A stretch of 64,000 bases of DNA from Diploptera punctata (GCA_030220185.1 JASPKZ010007555.1:741001-805000); one strand, 5' to 3'; shown: positions 34,170 through 46,585, numbered from the stretch's first letter. Notes: a model not told the origin generated them from the sequence alone. Program-made: numbers and translations.

Positions 34170-34395
34170 AGAGTAGAAGGGGTAAAATTAAAAATAAACC
34201 TTCTTTGCATACTTCAGTACAACAAATATATGAAGGACATAACAGGGCTGATCAGTAAATGTCATATTACTCCATCCTAAGGAAAACAGTGAGCAAGAAT
34301 GTTGCGATGTGGCTTCTAAATGCACTCTTCAATGCTATTAGGATCTATAAATTTCAAAACCATAAGAGCAAAATGTCGTAATTTTTTTTTTGCTT
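34170..34395 (+). pseudogene. piggyBac transposase remnant
   Basis: Plus-strand frames read LQYNKYMKDITGL and then, after a shift, YYSILRKTVSKNVAMWLLNA followed by LFNAIRIYKF. The pattern YNKYM...D, then YY-x-x-x-RKTxK and the aromatic xxLxNALFNA block, matches the C-terminal catalytic region of piggyBac-family transposases. No TTAA-bounded ends were found around it. Confidence 0.65.
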
Positions 34396-37221
34396 GAAAA
34401 TGCCTCTTGATGGTAAGCGGTGAAATTAGGAACATGTGATGGGGAAGAAGAAGGAGACATGCGGAATCCATAAATGATTAGCAATTATGACTTGAAAGAG
34501 GAAATATCCTTCAAACTCTGCCTTGTTTATAGATAACTCACTCACATATGTTCCTTTTTACATGTGCCTTTACATATGTTTTGAAAGCCATTATACCCTC
34601 TAGTTCTACTAAAAGGTCTGATGAGTACACTATAATAAAGTATTAACTAAATAATATTGATATTGAATGCAGATGTATAGATTTAGAAACCATATTGTGC
34701 TAATGCGGTTCACACTAACATTAGAACATTAAAATTGTCCAATCAAACAGAGGTGGTTACTATGCACAGCTGCCAGTCGCCAATGTGTTTAACAATAATA
34801 TTTTATGCTACAAAAAAGGACAATATAAGGTTAGTGGAAGTTACTTTGATTAGCTCTTTATGCTGAAGACTGATGTGGTTTATTCTTTCAGTTTTTGACA
34901 TATGTTGACTATCCAGTTTTACGAATAATATATAGGCTCGCTAACTTTCAATGTTACATATTGTTAATAGGCCTACATCATTGTTTAAGTTATTTTTATC
35001 TTATCATTCAATTTACAGTATTTTTCCATATTTTCTTCAGACAAAAGGTGCATACACACACACACACACATACATATATATATATTTTTTTCTCAGGTCA
35101 TTATTCACATACTTTCTTTGAATTAGTGTAGACTGCCATTTGCACTAGAATCCCTGAAAACTGAACCACATTTATATTATTAGCTGTCATTTTTTAAAAT
35201 AGTCGTCGACAAGAGATTCTGAAAATGCTATGACATCATGTGAATACCAAGTTGCCAGGTGAAGAAATGGAATTGTATATTTTGTGCAAAAGAGCTTGTA
35301 TCTTCAGGTCCCAGATTCTTTACTTTGGCCCTGTAAATTACCATTAGATATTTGTAGATTTTAAAAAAAATTCTTTACTTAAGTTAAAATATAAATTGTG
35401 TATTTTTAATAACTGAAATATTTAAATGATGACATGGTGTACCAAAATTGAAATTGTGTTGTAATTGACTTATAAAATTAGCAAATTAAAATGACTTCTA
35501 TATTATGTTTTTGTATAAACATAAGTATATAAATATTGAAGGTAATTCTAACTACAGTGGGTGACAATTTGGAGATTCGGGAATTTAGCCTATGTTGTAC
35601 CGGTATCCATGTTAATATACACAATCAGTAACTCAAAAACCAGCATATTAAAGTGACATATTCCAGAAAACTACTGACTTGTTCTTAAAGTATTAATTTG
35701 TTATAATGTGACTGAATCAGAGGAATAAGGAAATTTTGGATTCTCCTCAATTTTTTATTTAAATTCTTGAGTTTTGTCTTAATTGTAGAAATAGTGCTTA
35801 CTACCACAGGAATCACATGTTTTTACATTATTGAAGCCTGTATTTTATATTTCTATAGCAATGAAAATTGTAGTGAATACAAAATTTGCAATTATTCAGT
35901 GTACACACACCAAATACACACTTTTTTGTTTTTTGGTTTCTATATAGTTCTGAACTGAATTTTATTTATGTGAGAAATTGTTACTCCTGACAAAATAACT
36001 TTAGAATTCATGAAACAATGCTTTTAGTGAATTGAAGTTACAGTTTTGACTTGAAACAAAACTAAAAATCCTAACCTTAATTTGGGTAAGTACAATTTTA
36101 AACCTAACAAAAGGTTAAAAATATTTGTATAAATAAAGTTATTGAATTTATTTGTGCGAGATATACAATGAATATATTTTATCTAAATACAGTAGATTTG
36201 TGTAGAAGCTTCAATTTAAAAGAAAGAAAGTTGTAATACCTCCTTTGCTATATGTACACTGCATAAAATTGTGAAATTTCTGCGCGCTTCATTTAGTTTA
36301 ACTTGCATAAGATATACAAATAGGTATATTAAACATATGTTTAAGAAATTAGTTTTTGTGTTTAAAGAAAAAGAAGACCATATTTCTGTTATGAGTAATT
36401 AGATTTACCATTCTTATATTTATTTTAAATATTACCGTACTTATCTGTTAGGAGCACAAACCTAATGGTAGTAGTAATAATAATGAAACTTAAAGTGGAG
36501 GATTTGATTTAAAAAGATCTTAACTCCATTTTAAAAAGATTGTGATTTTTACAAATTGTATTTATTTTTCTGCCATAATTGTGTTAGAGAGGAATATTAA
36601 ATAAACTTTAGTTCTTGTATATTATTCAAGAATTCCTATTTAATTTTGATGTTATATTTTAAATTAACATTTTTCAAGATTGGATATAGGCTAAACTTTC
36701 CTAAAGTTCCTATTTAATTTAATTAAGTTAAATCATACACTGTAAGTTGATAATAAGCTCCACTTGTAAATGTTATCCAGTAGGCCTACTTACACAGCCC
36801 TATTATGTACTTTCAAGCAAATTGAACATTTCCAATTTTTGTGATAATGTATTGTCATTTTGTAATCATAAGAGGCAGTGATACACATTATATATTTTTA
36901 CATTTCAAAGCTGTGTTCACTCTCTTAGTTTCTTGCACCCTGATTGTTTTAGTAAACATACTCTATATCATAGACTATAATATACTTTTACATATCCAAA
37001 AAAAAAAAAAATATTTTCTGATTTATAAAAGTTATATTTTGCTTAAGATTGGCATAAAAAGAAGTTACAGGGTCCAAGACAACTGTTACTGCCTCTTGCT
37101 AAATGATCTATTTCAAAATGTGGGCAAATGTGGTACTATTTCTCTTTCTTCTTCAAACCCTTAATTTAGATAAAATGGTATTTTAAAAGGTAGACATTAA
37201 CTGACTAGCACTATTCTTATG
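34396..37221. other. Unassigned AT-rich DNA with a (CA)n(TA)n microsatellite
   Basis: The only feature I see is the dinucleotide run at 35051-35085. Frames at 34895-35131, 35767-35958 and 36841-37164 lack motifs. Confidence 0.5.
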
Positions 37222-37345
37222 GTGGGAAGTAACACTATGAGGCAATTTCACTTTGTAGTTTTAGCTGAAACCAGTCCTGTGAGTTTTATGAGATGAGATA
37301 TAAAAAGATTGGTTCTCTGACTCAATTTATAAATAAGCAGTTTTA
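37222..37345. mobile_element. PLE-1-derived single arm with inverted terminus
   Basis: GGGAAGTAACACTATGAGGC (the terminus) is joined within 30 bp to a plus-strand fragment holding only the end of the hammerhead (GCTGAAACCAGTCCTG) and the box TTTATGAGATGAGATATAAA. It looks like a palindrome in which the left arm is almost entirely missing. Confidence 0.6.
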
Positions 37346-37454
37346 TTTTACAATATTTTTTTTATATATCATAAGACCTCACAATTTTTCTGAACTGATA
37401 ACATTTTTTTAAACATAATGTAATCTTTACAAACACACCTATGTATATTCACGT

Positions 37455-37765
37455 CTTGCACCAAGTTATTTAAGATATTATGCCTTGGTGCATTATAAGA
37501 ACTTGCACTGGTTTGAATCCCCATAGGGGAAGACATTTTTTGGTGTAATTTAGGCCAATATGTGATCTGTTTCCACTCAGAATTGTGAGGAATTTGAGTA
37601 GCTACAATAAGTAGTAGCTCCAGGTTGAGAAAACCAGCTATTACAGCTTGGGAACTCAACATACTGACCATATGTCATCCCTATACTGGATGAATGATCG
37701 TCTATGATTGACACATGTGGATGAGAGGCCAGCAACCGGCTGGTAGGCCAAGGCCTGTTGGACCA
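37455..37765 (+). mobile_element. SINE family C copy
   Basis: Contains TATTATGCCTTGGTGCATTA, GGTTTGAATCCCC (B box), GGGGAAGACATTTTTTGG, CCCTATACTGGATGAATGA and ends GGCCAAGGCC. Confidence 0.75.
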
Positions 37766-37903
37766 TGGAATTTTATACTAATATTCAAATACATTTAGCC
37801 TTAATATTTTTATACTTTTTTTCACTTCTTCAAAGATCTTCATAATTATATAATGTGTAAGCAATTTAAAAATATATTTAATGGATTAATTTATTACTAG
37901 TGC

Positions 37904-39206
37904 TACGGAGGGTTGTTTCTGATCTCTGATAACAAATGATTTTTAAGTTTTACCTTAAGAAAAGCCATGTCTCCACCATCGATCATGCTCTATTTGATGG
38001 CCCTTCACCTGAGCTATGGCTTGGCATCGGTGTTTCCAATGCAGAAGACTCTTAAGCAGCACAGCCATGTCTAGAAGTTCCCACTCCTCTTTACATGCTT
38101 TCCAGAGACCATGTATCATTCGAGGATGCCTGTTTCCCAGTGCCCTTTTGAAGAGTCGAAAGGCACGAAAGTCCATCGGTGATGCATCAGGAGACTTCAC
38201 TGGGATGTTGCTGAATGGAATAACATGTATTCCAGTTTCCTGATCCATTCTCTCCAGGAACGCCAGGGTTGAACCCGAAGTGTGACTGGAGGCCTTGTCT
38301 TGGTGCACCCAGACTTGGTTTTTGTCTGTACCATAGAGAGCTGGGATTTCGGTCCGGTAAATTGGGGTGAGAACTTCTTCCTTGTAGTACTGGGAGTTGA
38401 TTTTGGCCTTTTTAGCTACTCTACAAATGGTCAGTTTTCTGTTTGTAGCAATATCCCGCGACGACCATAAATCCCTTGGAAAAACTTTCTCTACATTCGG
38501 CATACCATTTTTGAAAATTTTTTTCACCTCCTTCTCTATAGTAAATTGCCCGCAGTTTGTTGCAGTCTCCTAGATAAACATATGCTTCATCAAGTGTGAC
38601 CAAACATTTTTATTTTTCTCCTGCCAGGTGCATTTCGTAGAGTTTCCTGTTGGTGCAGCATTTGGCAATGTGACATGGCAACAATTTATGAACCCTGCTT
38701 TTGTGGCGCTTCTCCATGTTTAAATCTTTGTTTATTATGGTGTTTACAGTTTTAAGGGATATTCCCTATCTGTTCACAATCACCCTTTGTGTGGCAGGGT
38801 TACTACCAGAGATAAGGGCCTTGACCTTTCTGATTACATCTGGGGTGCGGGTAGTAGCAGATCGTGGATTTGCCTGTTTTTTCCTTTTGGAATTAATCCC
38901 AAGTGACCCTTTCCCATTTTATTAAGCACTGAGCTAATTCCACACTTTGACAACACAAAATTACATTTTTTGCAAGCTCAATAATCGCGGAATAACTATA
39001 ATTAGCGTTGGAAAGGGCAGTAATATACCCTTCCCAAAATGAGTCTATCTGCTTAGGCATTATGAGAGCAACACGTGTGCGAGTGTAACAGAAGCAGCAC
39101 ACTGACTGGTTTGATCACCTTGCACGCTCCTGTCCTGATGACTCACACTCCAACGTCACAATCTACTTGGCAAATCATTCTCAGAGATCGGAAACAACCC
39201 TCCATA
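37904..39206 (-). mobile_element. Tc1/mariner-superfamily transposon with both ends
   Basis: TA at 37904-37905 and 39205-39206. Terminal inverted repeats of about 35 bp: CGGAGGGTTGTTTCTGATCT on the left and, on the minus strand from the right, TGGAGGGTTGTTTCCGATCT. The element is 1299 bp without the TAs, the usual size for one-gene Tc1/mariner elements, and holds one broken gene on the minus strand. Confidence 0.9.
37955..39100 (-). pseudogene. Tc1/mariner-superfamily transposase, broken
   Basis: The N terminus near 39060 reads MPKQIDSFWEGYITALSNAN, a start I associate with this transposase type. Next is VTLDEAYVYLGDCNK (first catalytic Asp). Then comes a 190-residue open frame (37955-38527) with HQDKASSH (second Asp), then KSPDASPMDFRAFRLFKRAL (third acidic residue, an Asp in PMD) and a tail ending IEHDRWW. 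All three catalytic residues are visible. Frameshifts between 38527 and 38900 and stops in the DNA-binding part make it a pseudogene. Confidence 0.85.
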
Positions 39207-39884
39207 GAAGATGTGTATATTAAAAGCTAAGATTGCTATGCAGATGATAAAATGTTTATGGTTAAGGGTTTTGAAATGCTTGGTTACTATACTCAGTTTC
39301 AAAGAATATATTGTGATAACACTTTTTTGTTGTATGAGTTGGCTCAAGTAGTAGCATTTACATTCAGGTGACCTCTTCCAGTGATGGCCAACTGACTTTT
39401 TTTTTATAGTTTTCTCAATCATTAATGCAATTGCTGGTTGGGATTTATTACCAGTATCCATTTCATCTTCAGTAAACATAACAAACACACAGCCTACCGG
39501 ATTCACTTAAAGATCCTTAACCTTTCATGTTAAAGTATGAATAAATAAAACCAAAATGAAACATTTTCTCTTTACCATTGCAATGGCTCATTGTGGGTGC
39601 TCATGCAAACTGGATTATGTCAAATAAAGTCAGTTTTTGGGAGAGCAGAAACAAAGTTTGTACCGGGTATCATAAATAGGTTTCTATTATAACCACTTAA
39701 TCACAAAATATTGAGCACTGCAACTGTGATTTGATGTATCACTTAACCCTTTTTACACAAGAAAAATATAATATGTGGAGTTCTTATCTCATTGTAGCGA
39801 ATTTCAGACTTAACCTCCTTTACATAAGCATCTGTGACACATAATAAATACGGAAATCAAGCATTTTAATACTCTTATTGATAT
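39207..39884. other. Unassigned DNA
   Basis: No recognisable element. The frame at 39156-39506 overlaps the transposon end and is not supported. Confidence 0.5.
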
Positions 39885-39919
39885 ACTTACTTACTTACTT
39901 ACTTACTTACTCACTGGCA

Positions 39920-40129
39920 CTATCGAACCCGTAGGTTCATGGCCGCACGGACATAAGCTCTCCATACATCCCTATCCTGAGCTAATGCTTTCCAATCATT
40001 CCCTGTATAATCTACTTCCCTCAAATCATAGTTAATGTTATTCTCCCACCTCATTCTTGGTCTACCAACTGGGCGTTTTCCCTCTGGCTTTCCTACAAGA
40101 ACCTTCCATGCAAGTCTTTCATTCCCCAT
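39920..40129 (-). pseudogene. LINE C-terminal tail, shifted frame
   Basis: Reads GKPEGKRPVGRPRMRWENN, then YTGNDWKALAQDRDVWRAYV and ends AAMNLRVR. It continues the RT protein above in another frame. Confidence 0.85.
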
Positions 40130-40179
40130 ACGTGCAACATGTCCTGCCCACCGCAGTCTACGAGACTTAACTGTTCTTA

Positions 40180-41049
40180 TTATATCTGGCTTCCTATAAA
40201 GACCATGTAGTTCATTGTTATGTAGTCTTCTCCATTCACCTGTTTGTTCATCTCTCTTTGGTCCAAATATTTCCTAAGTACTTTATTCTCAAATACTTGT
40301 AATCTCCTTTCCTCTCTTAAAGTAAGAGTCCATGTTTCGCACCCATATAATATAACTGGTAGAATAATAGTTTTATATATTTTCAGTTTAACGTTTTTTG
40401 AAAGGTGTTGGGACATCAAGAGTCTCTGCAATGCATAATAGCATGCATTTCCAGAATTGAGCCTATGTTTAATTTCTTTGTGCATCTCATTCCTATTTGT
40501 GATCATTGTTCCTAGGTATTTGAATTCAGCCACTTCCTCAAAATTTCCCTCATTTGTCATTAGCTGTCCATTTCCATTATATAATGAATTTCTACGTGTG
40601 ACCATATATTTAGTTTTATTGATATTTACTTCCAGTCCTAATTTCTTAGTGTTACTCAATAGTGTGTGCATGTTGTCCTTTAGGATCTCCTCGCTATCGG
40701 CCAACAATACTACATCATCAGCATAAACTAACAGCTTATTAATACCATTGAGTTGTAAGCCTTCCTCATTCTCTAAAGACTTAATGGCATGCTCTAGTAC
40801 AAAATTAAATAGTAGAGGAGATAGTGCATCTCCTTGCTTCAACCCATTCTGGATTTCAAAAGTGTCCAAAAACTCTTTGCCTACACGCACCCTACTCTTT
40901 GTGCCATTTAGACACATTCGTATAAGTCTAACTAACTTTTTAGGAATTCCGAACTCCAGCAGGATACTATATAACTTCTCCCTCTTAATTGAATCATATG
41001 CTTTTTTGAAGTCTACATACAGTTGATGTACAGTATCATATATTCCCAT
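40180..41049 (-). pseudogene. LINE reverse transcriptase core
   Basis: 289 open codons. Motif A is LYVDFKKAYDSIKREKLY, motif B NGLKQGDALSPLLFNF, motif C LLVYADDVVLLADS, then NINKTKYMVTRR and FKYLGTMIT. ILPVILYGCETWTLTLREE follows and then NKVLRKYL, where the frame is lost near 40260. The stop just before the Met lies in the sequence joining it to RNRSTTDQIF upstream, so the true protein was longer. Confidence 0.85.
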
Positions 41050-41392
41050 TTCTTTTCTAAAATCTGTCTTATACTAAAAATCTGATCTGTTGTAGACCTG
41101 TTTCTTCTAAATGCACATTGATGATCTCCTAGAATGTTATCAATATAGGGAGTAAGTCTGCTTACTAATATATTTGTTAGAATTTTGTACGAAGTTGAAA
41201 GTAATGAGATGCCCCTGTAGTTGTTGCAATCAGTTTTATCTCCTTTCTTATAAATTGGTACGATCTTATTGATATAACCTTATTTATTTTTCATCTCTCC
41301 CATACCTGAAGATTTTCCCACTAATTTCATTACACCCTGCATAGTTTTCAAATTATCACAAAATGCATAGAATTTGTAATTAAAACATTATA

Positions 41393-41545
41393 ACTAACTC
41401 ACTGGCACTATCTGTGCAGACATAAACTCTCCATACATTCCTATCTTGAGCTAATGTTTTCCAATTATCCCCTTATGATCTACTCGCTCAAATCATAGTT
41501 AATATTATTCTTCCACTTGATTCTTGGTCTACCAACTGGGCATTT
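41393..41545 (-). mobile_element. 3'-end fragment of the same LINE
   Basis: AACTCACTGGCACTATCTG to CTACCAACTGGGCATTT repeats bases 39912-40080 of the neighbour, about 10% diverged. Confidence 0.75.
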
Positions 41546-41579
41546 AATTAAACATTAAAATACTATATATTTAGAAAGA

Positions 41580-41735
41580 CCCAACATCAAAATGATAAGG
41601 CAAGAATAAAGAAAAGGTTCCCATTATGCTCCCAATAGGAAAGTGAAGCTTTGGATGTCCTAGAACTTTGAGAGAACAGATTTAATGGGGAGAGAATGGG
41701 TCTGCCTGTTCAAATAGTGATGATGATGATGAATA
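41580..41735 (+). mobile_element. LINE 3' end with (GAT)n tail
   Basis: A broken plus-strand C-terminal tail runs into GTGATGATGATGATGAA. Similar to 661-880. Confidence 0.4.
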
Positions 41736-41755
41736 CATGCATATTAACAATGTTT

Positions 41756-41808
<53 letters not shown>

Positions 41809-41810
41809 AA
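41756..41810. repeat. (TA)n microsatellite
   Basis: More than 20 TA units. Confidence 0.95.
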
Positions 41811-41906
41811 TCATTCATTAAAAAGTTCCTTTTTATCCAAAAGCATTTAGTTCTTAATAAAAAAATAAACACTACAGTATTTTGAAACTTAGCAAAGATT
41901 TTTGAC

Positions 41907-42455
41907 ACAACTATTCATATTTTATTTTAGGAAGTAATATTTTGAGGTTCTTTTAATTATATTATTTGGAGTCTGTTTATCTTACCTCTGTATTAATGTT
42001 GATTTGTTCTTGAACACGTTTCGATTGGATATCATTCATCCTCAGCATCTTGCCCAGACTGGTTGGATTTAAGTTGTAAACCCTAGATGTCGATGTCAGC
42101 TCCCTCCTGTGGTTGGTCAAAGAACCTCCAAACGAGGTCACATTCCGTTGGTATTTCGAAATTCATAACTCTGTTTTTTTTTTGAGCTGACTGTTTGAGA
42201 AAAAATCTTTATTCAGAAGAACAAAAACAGAGTTATGAATTTCGAAATACCGACAGAACATGACCTCGTTTGGACGTTCTTTGGCCAACCTCAAGAGGGA
42301 GCTGACATCGACATCCAGGGTTTACAAAATAAATCCAATCAGTCTGGGCAAGATGCTGAGGATGATTGATATCCAGTCAAAACATGTTCAAGAACAAATC
42401 AACATTAATATTGAGGTAAGATAAACAGACTCCAAATAATATAACAACTGTTCAT
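41907..42455. mobile_element. PLE-1 palindrome (h)
   Basis: Target duplication ACAACTATTCAT (41907-41918) and ACAACTGTTCAT (42444-42455), one mismatch in 12. The left arm has the terminus AGGAAGTAATATTTTGAGGT; the right arm stops at CCAAATAATATA. Arms of about 230 bp meet near 42185. They encode the C-terminal part of the GIY-YIG ORF (on the plus strand, MNFEIPTEHDLVW, then FGQPQEGADI), with the WEK tryptophan codon mutated to TGA. Confidence 0.9.
42009..42050 (-). ncRNA. Predicted hammerhead, palindrome (h) left arm
   Basis: Core CTGAGGA (complement at 42039-42045), one extra T, an imperfect five-pair stem II, GAAAC (complement at 42018-42022) with stem III AC/GT, cleavage base T. Stem I has only about two sure pairs. 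The right arm (CTGAGGA at 42356-42362) has AAAAC instead of GAAAC, so it has lost G12, though its stem II (GATTG/CAGTC) is better. Confidence 0.55.
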
Positions 42456-42559
42456 GTTTTTATCTTAATTTTTATTATATGAAATTCTGAGCCCAATTCA
42501 TTACATTGATGTAGAATAAAAAAAGCAGAAAGTAAAATATTTGTAGTGGTTGAGAAAGT

Positions 42560-43330
42560 AAATAACTAATGGAATATTATTAAATAAATTATATATATAT
42601 ATGATATGAAAAGAAAAATGAATGCTTGAGTCGGGATTTGAACCCGAGTCTCTAAACTCTGTACGTTTAGTGCTCTAACGACCTGAGCTACCCAAGTATC
42701 AAAACACAAACACACATTTTTCTTACATATGTAATATTCTCAATTCACACAAGAGATAGCGGAAAATCATCCCGACTGACATCGTGTGGCCAACATAACA
42801 GTTAAGCAATTTTTTTAAAGAGAATATTTACTTTATAGCAGTAACGCTTGTATATTTAGATGTTATAACTATATTTTTGACATTTGGCAATGAAGGCAAA
42901 TATGATATGAAAAGAAAAATTAATGCTTGAGCCTGGATTTGAACCGGAGTCTCTAAACTCTGTACGTTTAGTGCTCTAACGACCTGAGCTACCCAAGTAT
43001 TCCAACACAAACATACATTTTTCTTATATATGTAGTATTCTCAATTTGCACAAGAGGTAGCGGAAAATTTGCTTAACTGTTATGTTGGCCACAAAATGTC
43101 AGTCGGAACAATTTTCCGCTACCTCTTGTGTGAATTGAGAATACTACATATATAAGAAAAATGTATGTTTGTGTTGGAATACTTGGGTAGCTCAGGTTGT
43201 TAGAGCGTTAAACGTACAGAGTTTAGAGACTCAGGTTCAAATCCCGACTCAAGCATTCATTTTCTTTTCATATCATATTTGTCTTCATTGTCAAATGTCA
43301 AAAATATAGTTATAACATCTATATATATAC
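42560..43330. repeat. Three SINE A copies, two forming a 220-bp palindrome
   Basis: tRNA-like heads at 42625-42696 (minus), 42926-42997 (minus) and 43182-43253 (plus). The first is a full cloverleaf: acceptor CTTGGGT/ACTCAAG (seven pairs with one G-T), D stem GCTC/GAGC, anticodon stem TAAAC/GTTTA, T stem TCGGG/CCCGA. Copies two and three are arms of an inverted repeat running from about 42845 to 43322, with the centre near 43090 (CTTAACTGTTATGTTGGCC region). The arms include non-SINE flanking sequence (ATAGTTATAACATCT), so the palindrome formed after or during insertion. Confidence 0.85.
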
Positions 43331-45519
43331 ACACATCTTTATAAGTAAGAAAACTCAAATCTGCTGATTTGTAGTCAATAATTGTAATAATCATCAACAA
43401 GGAATAAATAATATTCCTAGAGATAGTGAATTTTCTAATTTAATCCAAATCTTCATATGAAATTAGATAAAAGTGTTGATGAAACCCTTATAAATATTTC
43501 CTACATAAAAAATGTGTTAATCAGCAGAGTGAATTGGGAGAAGCAGTACCTGCCCACGTCTAATTCTGCCTCTTTTATGAATGTTTCTCAAGGTAATGAA
43601 CTGCATGCATGAAGAGTTTAAATAATGGATTAGTACTTTATGATATTTTTGATACAGGAAAATAATAATAAAACACTATATTTGAATCTTTCAAAGATAA
43701 AGAAATATTTTGTTGCATGCTGAATTCTTGAATTTTAAATTAAATTTTTAAAATATAGATACTAAGAAATTATTCTGCGCCAGGGTTCCAAAAAACATTT
43801 CCATTTTTCACAATCCCTTTAAAACCACGAAGGTGTTCATAATCTATGCTAATAAAGATAAAAATACAAGATCTTTTTTATGCAAATAGCTAAAAGATAT
43901 TTCATTCCAATGAAATTTAAATTGTACTTTTATCTTTTTATAAACTGAAAAATATAAGAAAGTATAAATGGTGAAAACTGGATATGAGAGACTATGAAGT
44001 GAGAATTTAACAGATAAGGATAAGATCATGATCTTCCAGTTAACTGATATCCACATTTCTGCTTAGACAATTAAAATTATTTTTATTTTGTTTAGAAACT
44101 TACAAAGGAGATGATTTTATATCCACTTCTCACCTTTTATTAGAAACTACTGTGTTACATCTGTATTTCAATTTAATAACTGTAGTATGGAGATGATTGA
44201 AGATTTAGAGAACTTTTTTCAACTGAAAATACCATATAGGTATATTGTCACAAAAGTAATATGCCAAGAGTAACCTTATACATAGAAATTATATTAAATT
44301 TGAACAATATTATACTTTTTTTCCCAGTAGCTCATTGTCTTGAAAGTGACAAATCTTGCTTAGATTTGTGGATTTTATATTTCTAAAATTGATAAAACAT
44401 CAGATATACTGTTCCAAACATAATATTTTAGTGATAAAAATAATAATATTATCATTAGAAATTAAAGTGACTGTGAACAATCATAACAAAAATATTTAAG
44501 TTTGGGAGTAGAGGAGCTCTCAAGCTTGAAACTTCATAAAATGAACAGAAGAACATGTATTATATCTTTAAATTATAAAAAAATACATTCTGTCATAATT
44601 TTAATATAAGTCTGCCTCCTCACTGCCAGGCATAGGTTCAATACATGATGAGACTGAATATTTTCAACCTCAAGACTAAGGTGTCAAAATTTGTGGATCT
44701 GGATTAAATTTGAAACAGATCTTTATAATTGAGAAGGCACATTGGATATGGATGTTAAGCTTACCTTGATGGCTACGGAAAATAAACAAACTTCAGTCAG
44801 GTTGGTTACCACTAGGATCAAATTTCTCTGTTGACCCAAATCATTAGGTAATACAACTTTTAGCATACGTATATGAGCGCCACTTATGCTTTAAGCCAGT
44901 ATGTTGAAATACTTCAATTTAAACAAATTTAAAATAAATTTGAAGCTCCATTTCAACAGTAAAATTAAATTGGTGTATTGCTTTTGGTCAACCCTTGTAG
45001 TAATATTTTATAATTTTAAATTGTATATCAGAAATATCCATGGATAAGTTTGACCTTGATCTTGTTCTAAATAGATTTCACTGTTTGAGAAATTCTGATT
45101 TTTTTGGTTGTATTTATCACAGCTTTATAAATCAAATCATTATATTATGTATTGTTTTAAAAATGTGATTGGTTCTTTATTCACAACATATCATATTTAC
45201 TTTTAATGTTATGTAGTTGAGCGTTGAATAAATAGAAATTAAATGAGATGGTATGGATTTAAAAACGCCCATGGTGGAATTTATTTGATTACATATATTT
45301 ATTGAAATTTGAATTGTATGTTACTGTTGTCTGAAACATGTGTCTTTCTATGTTTTCAAATATCTTCTCAGCAATTGCTTTCCTAATCTAGTAATTCAGT
45401 CAACTACTATTAGAAGTATGTGCTTACAATAATATTTGTTTAAGTAAACAACATTAGTCTAAGAGATTCACCAAATTTGGGGAAAAAAAAAAAAATAGAT
45501 TGCTCTTACTGAGTTTTAT
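43331..45519. other. Unassigned AT-rich DNA
   Basis: 2.2 kb. A stretch near 44755-44835 (CTTGATGGCTACGGAAAA...) vaguely resembles 52500-52545 and may be a degraded SINE. Nothing else is recognised. Confidence 0.45.
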
Positions 45520-46585
45520 GAAAGTATTTAATAACACTATGAGGTTTCTTTTAATTATTATCAGTTATGTATTTTGACTCACCTCATACTTTTTGCAGAC
45601 TATAGTTCTGTCACATTTATGCAATATTGTCGATGCATCATAACTGTAGTATTTTCGGTTGTCGTTCCTGTCGATTGATTTCTGCTTCCTCTGTTGGCTG
45701 ACTGGTGAACTTCCAAATCAAATTTATTTTTTCTTTTTCTCCAGAAATTTCAAAATTCATAGTTTTCTCCTTATTCTTGTGAATGTAAATTTTCTCCAAA
45801 ATTGTGAGTTTCTTAGATTTATCTAACCATTTCAGTAATTTGGCCTTAGTTTCAATACTCTGTTTTTCTAACCATGCATATGCAGATATTGCAGACTTTT
45901 CTATTTCTCAATTTTTAACATTTATAAGGTGTTCTTTCAATCTTGTATTCAAGTTTCTTTTTCCTATGTATATTTTTTCACAATCTTTAGAATCAATTTG
46001 AATCCCTGATTTGTTGCCTTCATCAATATTTTCATTTTTGTTGCCTTTAATTAATTTATTCAAACTGTAATCATTTTTCGGTGCTAATTTAATGTTAAAT
46101 TTTTTGAAATTTTTTTAAACTTGTTAACTTCTAAAAGGATGGTATGTAAATTTCATGAATATTTTACCAATTTCTTTATCCATCTGAAGAGCACTTTCAT
46201 TCATCACTTTTTGAATTTATTTATTTTTTTGTAAATCATCTTTTCATCAAAACCATTCTAAACCATTCTATTTTCCTATTTTTAATATGTGTTTTTTCCC
46301 TATATTAACATTTTCTCTGCTCACAAATCTGTATGTTAAACTATTAAAAACTGTCTGTTTGTGTGCAAATGGTTGAATCCTGTTGCTTTATTTAGTTATC
46401 AATGTGTGTTTCTTTCCTCTAAATTCCAAATTCTATTTTCCTTTTTTTCTTCATTTCTTTTCAATTTAAGGTCTAAAAATGGTATTTCTTGATTATTTTC
46501 AACTTCCATAGTAAATTTGATTGTTTTATTATGAATATTCAAAACTTTAACAGCATCTTCAGATTTGTGAATGACTTAGGCTTTA
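45520..46585 (-). mobile_element. PLE-1 fragment, single arm, decayed
   Basis: Terminus AATAACACTATGAGGT on the left, then box CTCACCTCATAC. A degraded hammerhead follows with core TCGACAA, and GAAC where GAAAC is expected. The minus strand then gives GIY-YIG tail pieces (MNFEISGEKEK) and RT remnants (TIKFTMEVENN, then EIPFLDLKLKRNEE). Stops and shifts throughout. No second arm. Confidence 0.75.

Larger units (their letters stand above)
39885..41345 (-). mobile_element. 5'-truncated LINE, best copy of an abundant family
   Basis: 3' end at a (CTTA)n tail (39885-39915). The coding part runs from about 41345, where the minus strand gives IPIYKKGDKTDCNNYRGISL and GDHQCAFRRNRSTTDQIF, through the RT core to the C terminus at 39920. 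The endonuclease is missing. The same family is seen at 7800-9230, 12390-13345, 33905-34105 and 41393-41545. Confidence 0.85.

Noticed and set aside
34896..37164. Several plus-strand ORFs of 60-107 codons
   Set aside because: Hydrophobic, AT-driven chance frames without motifs or neighbours in a common exon structure.
39885..39915. Telomere-like repeat
   Set aside because: The unit is CTTA, not the insect TTAGG, and it sits exactly at a LINE 3' end.
42625..43253. Three functional tRNA genes
   Set aside because: They share flanks with a repeat family and vary in the anticodon loop; SINE heads explain them better.
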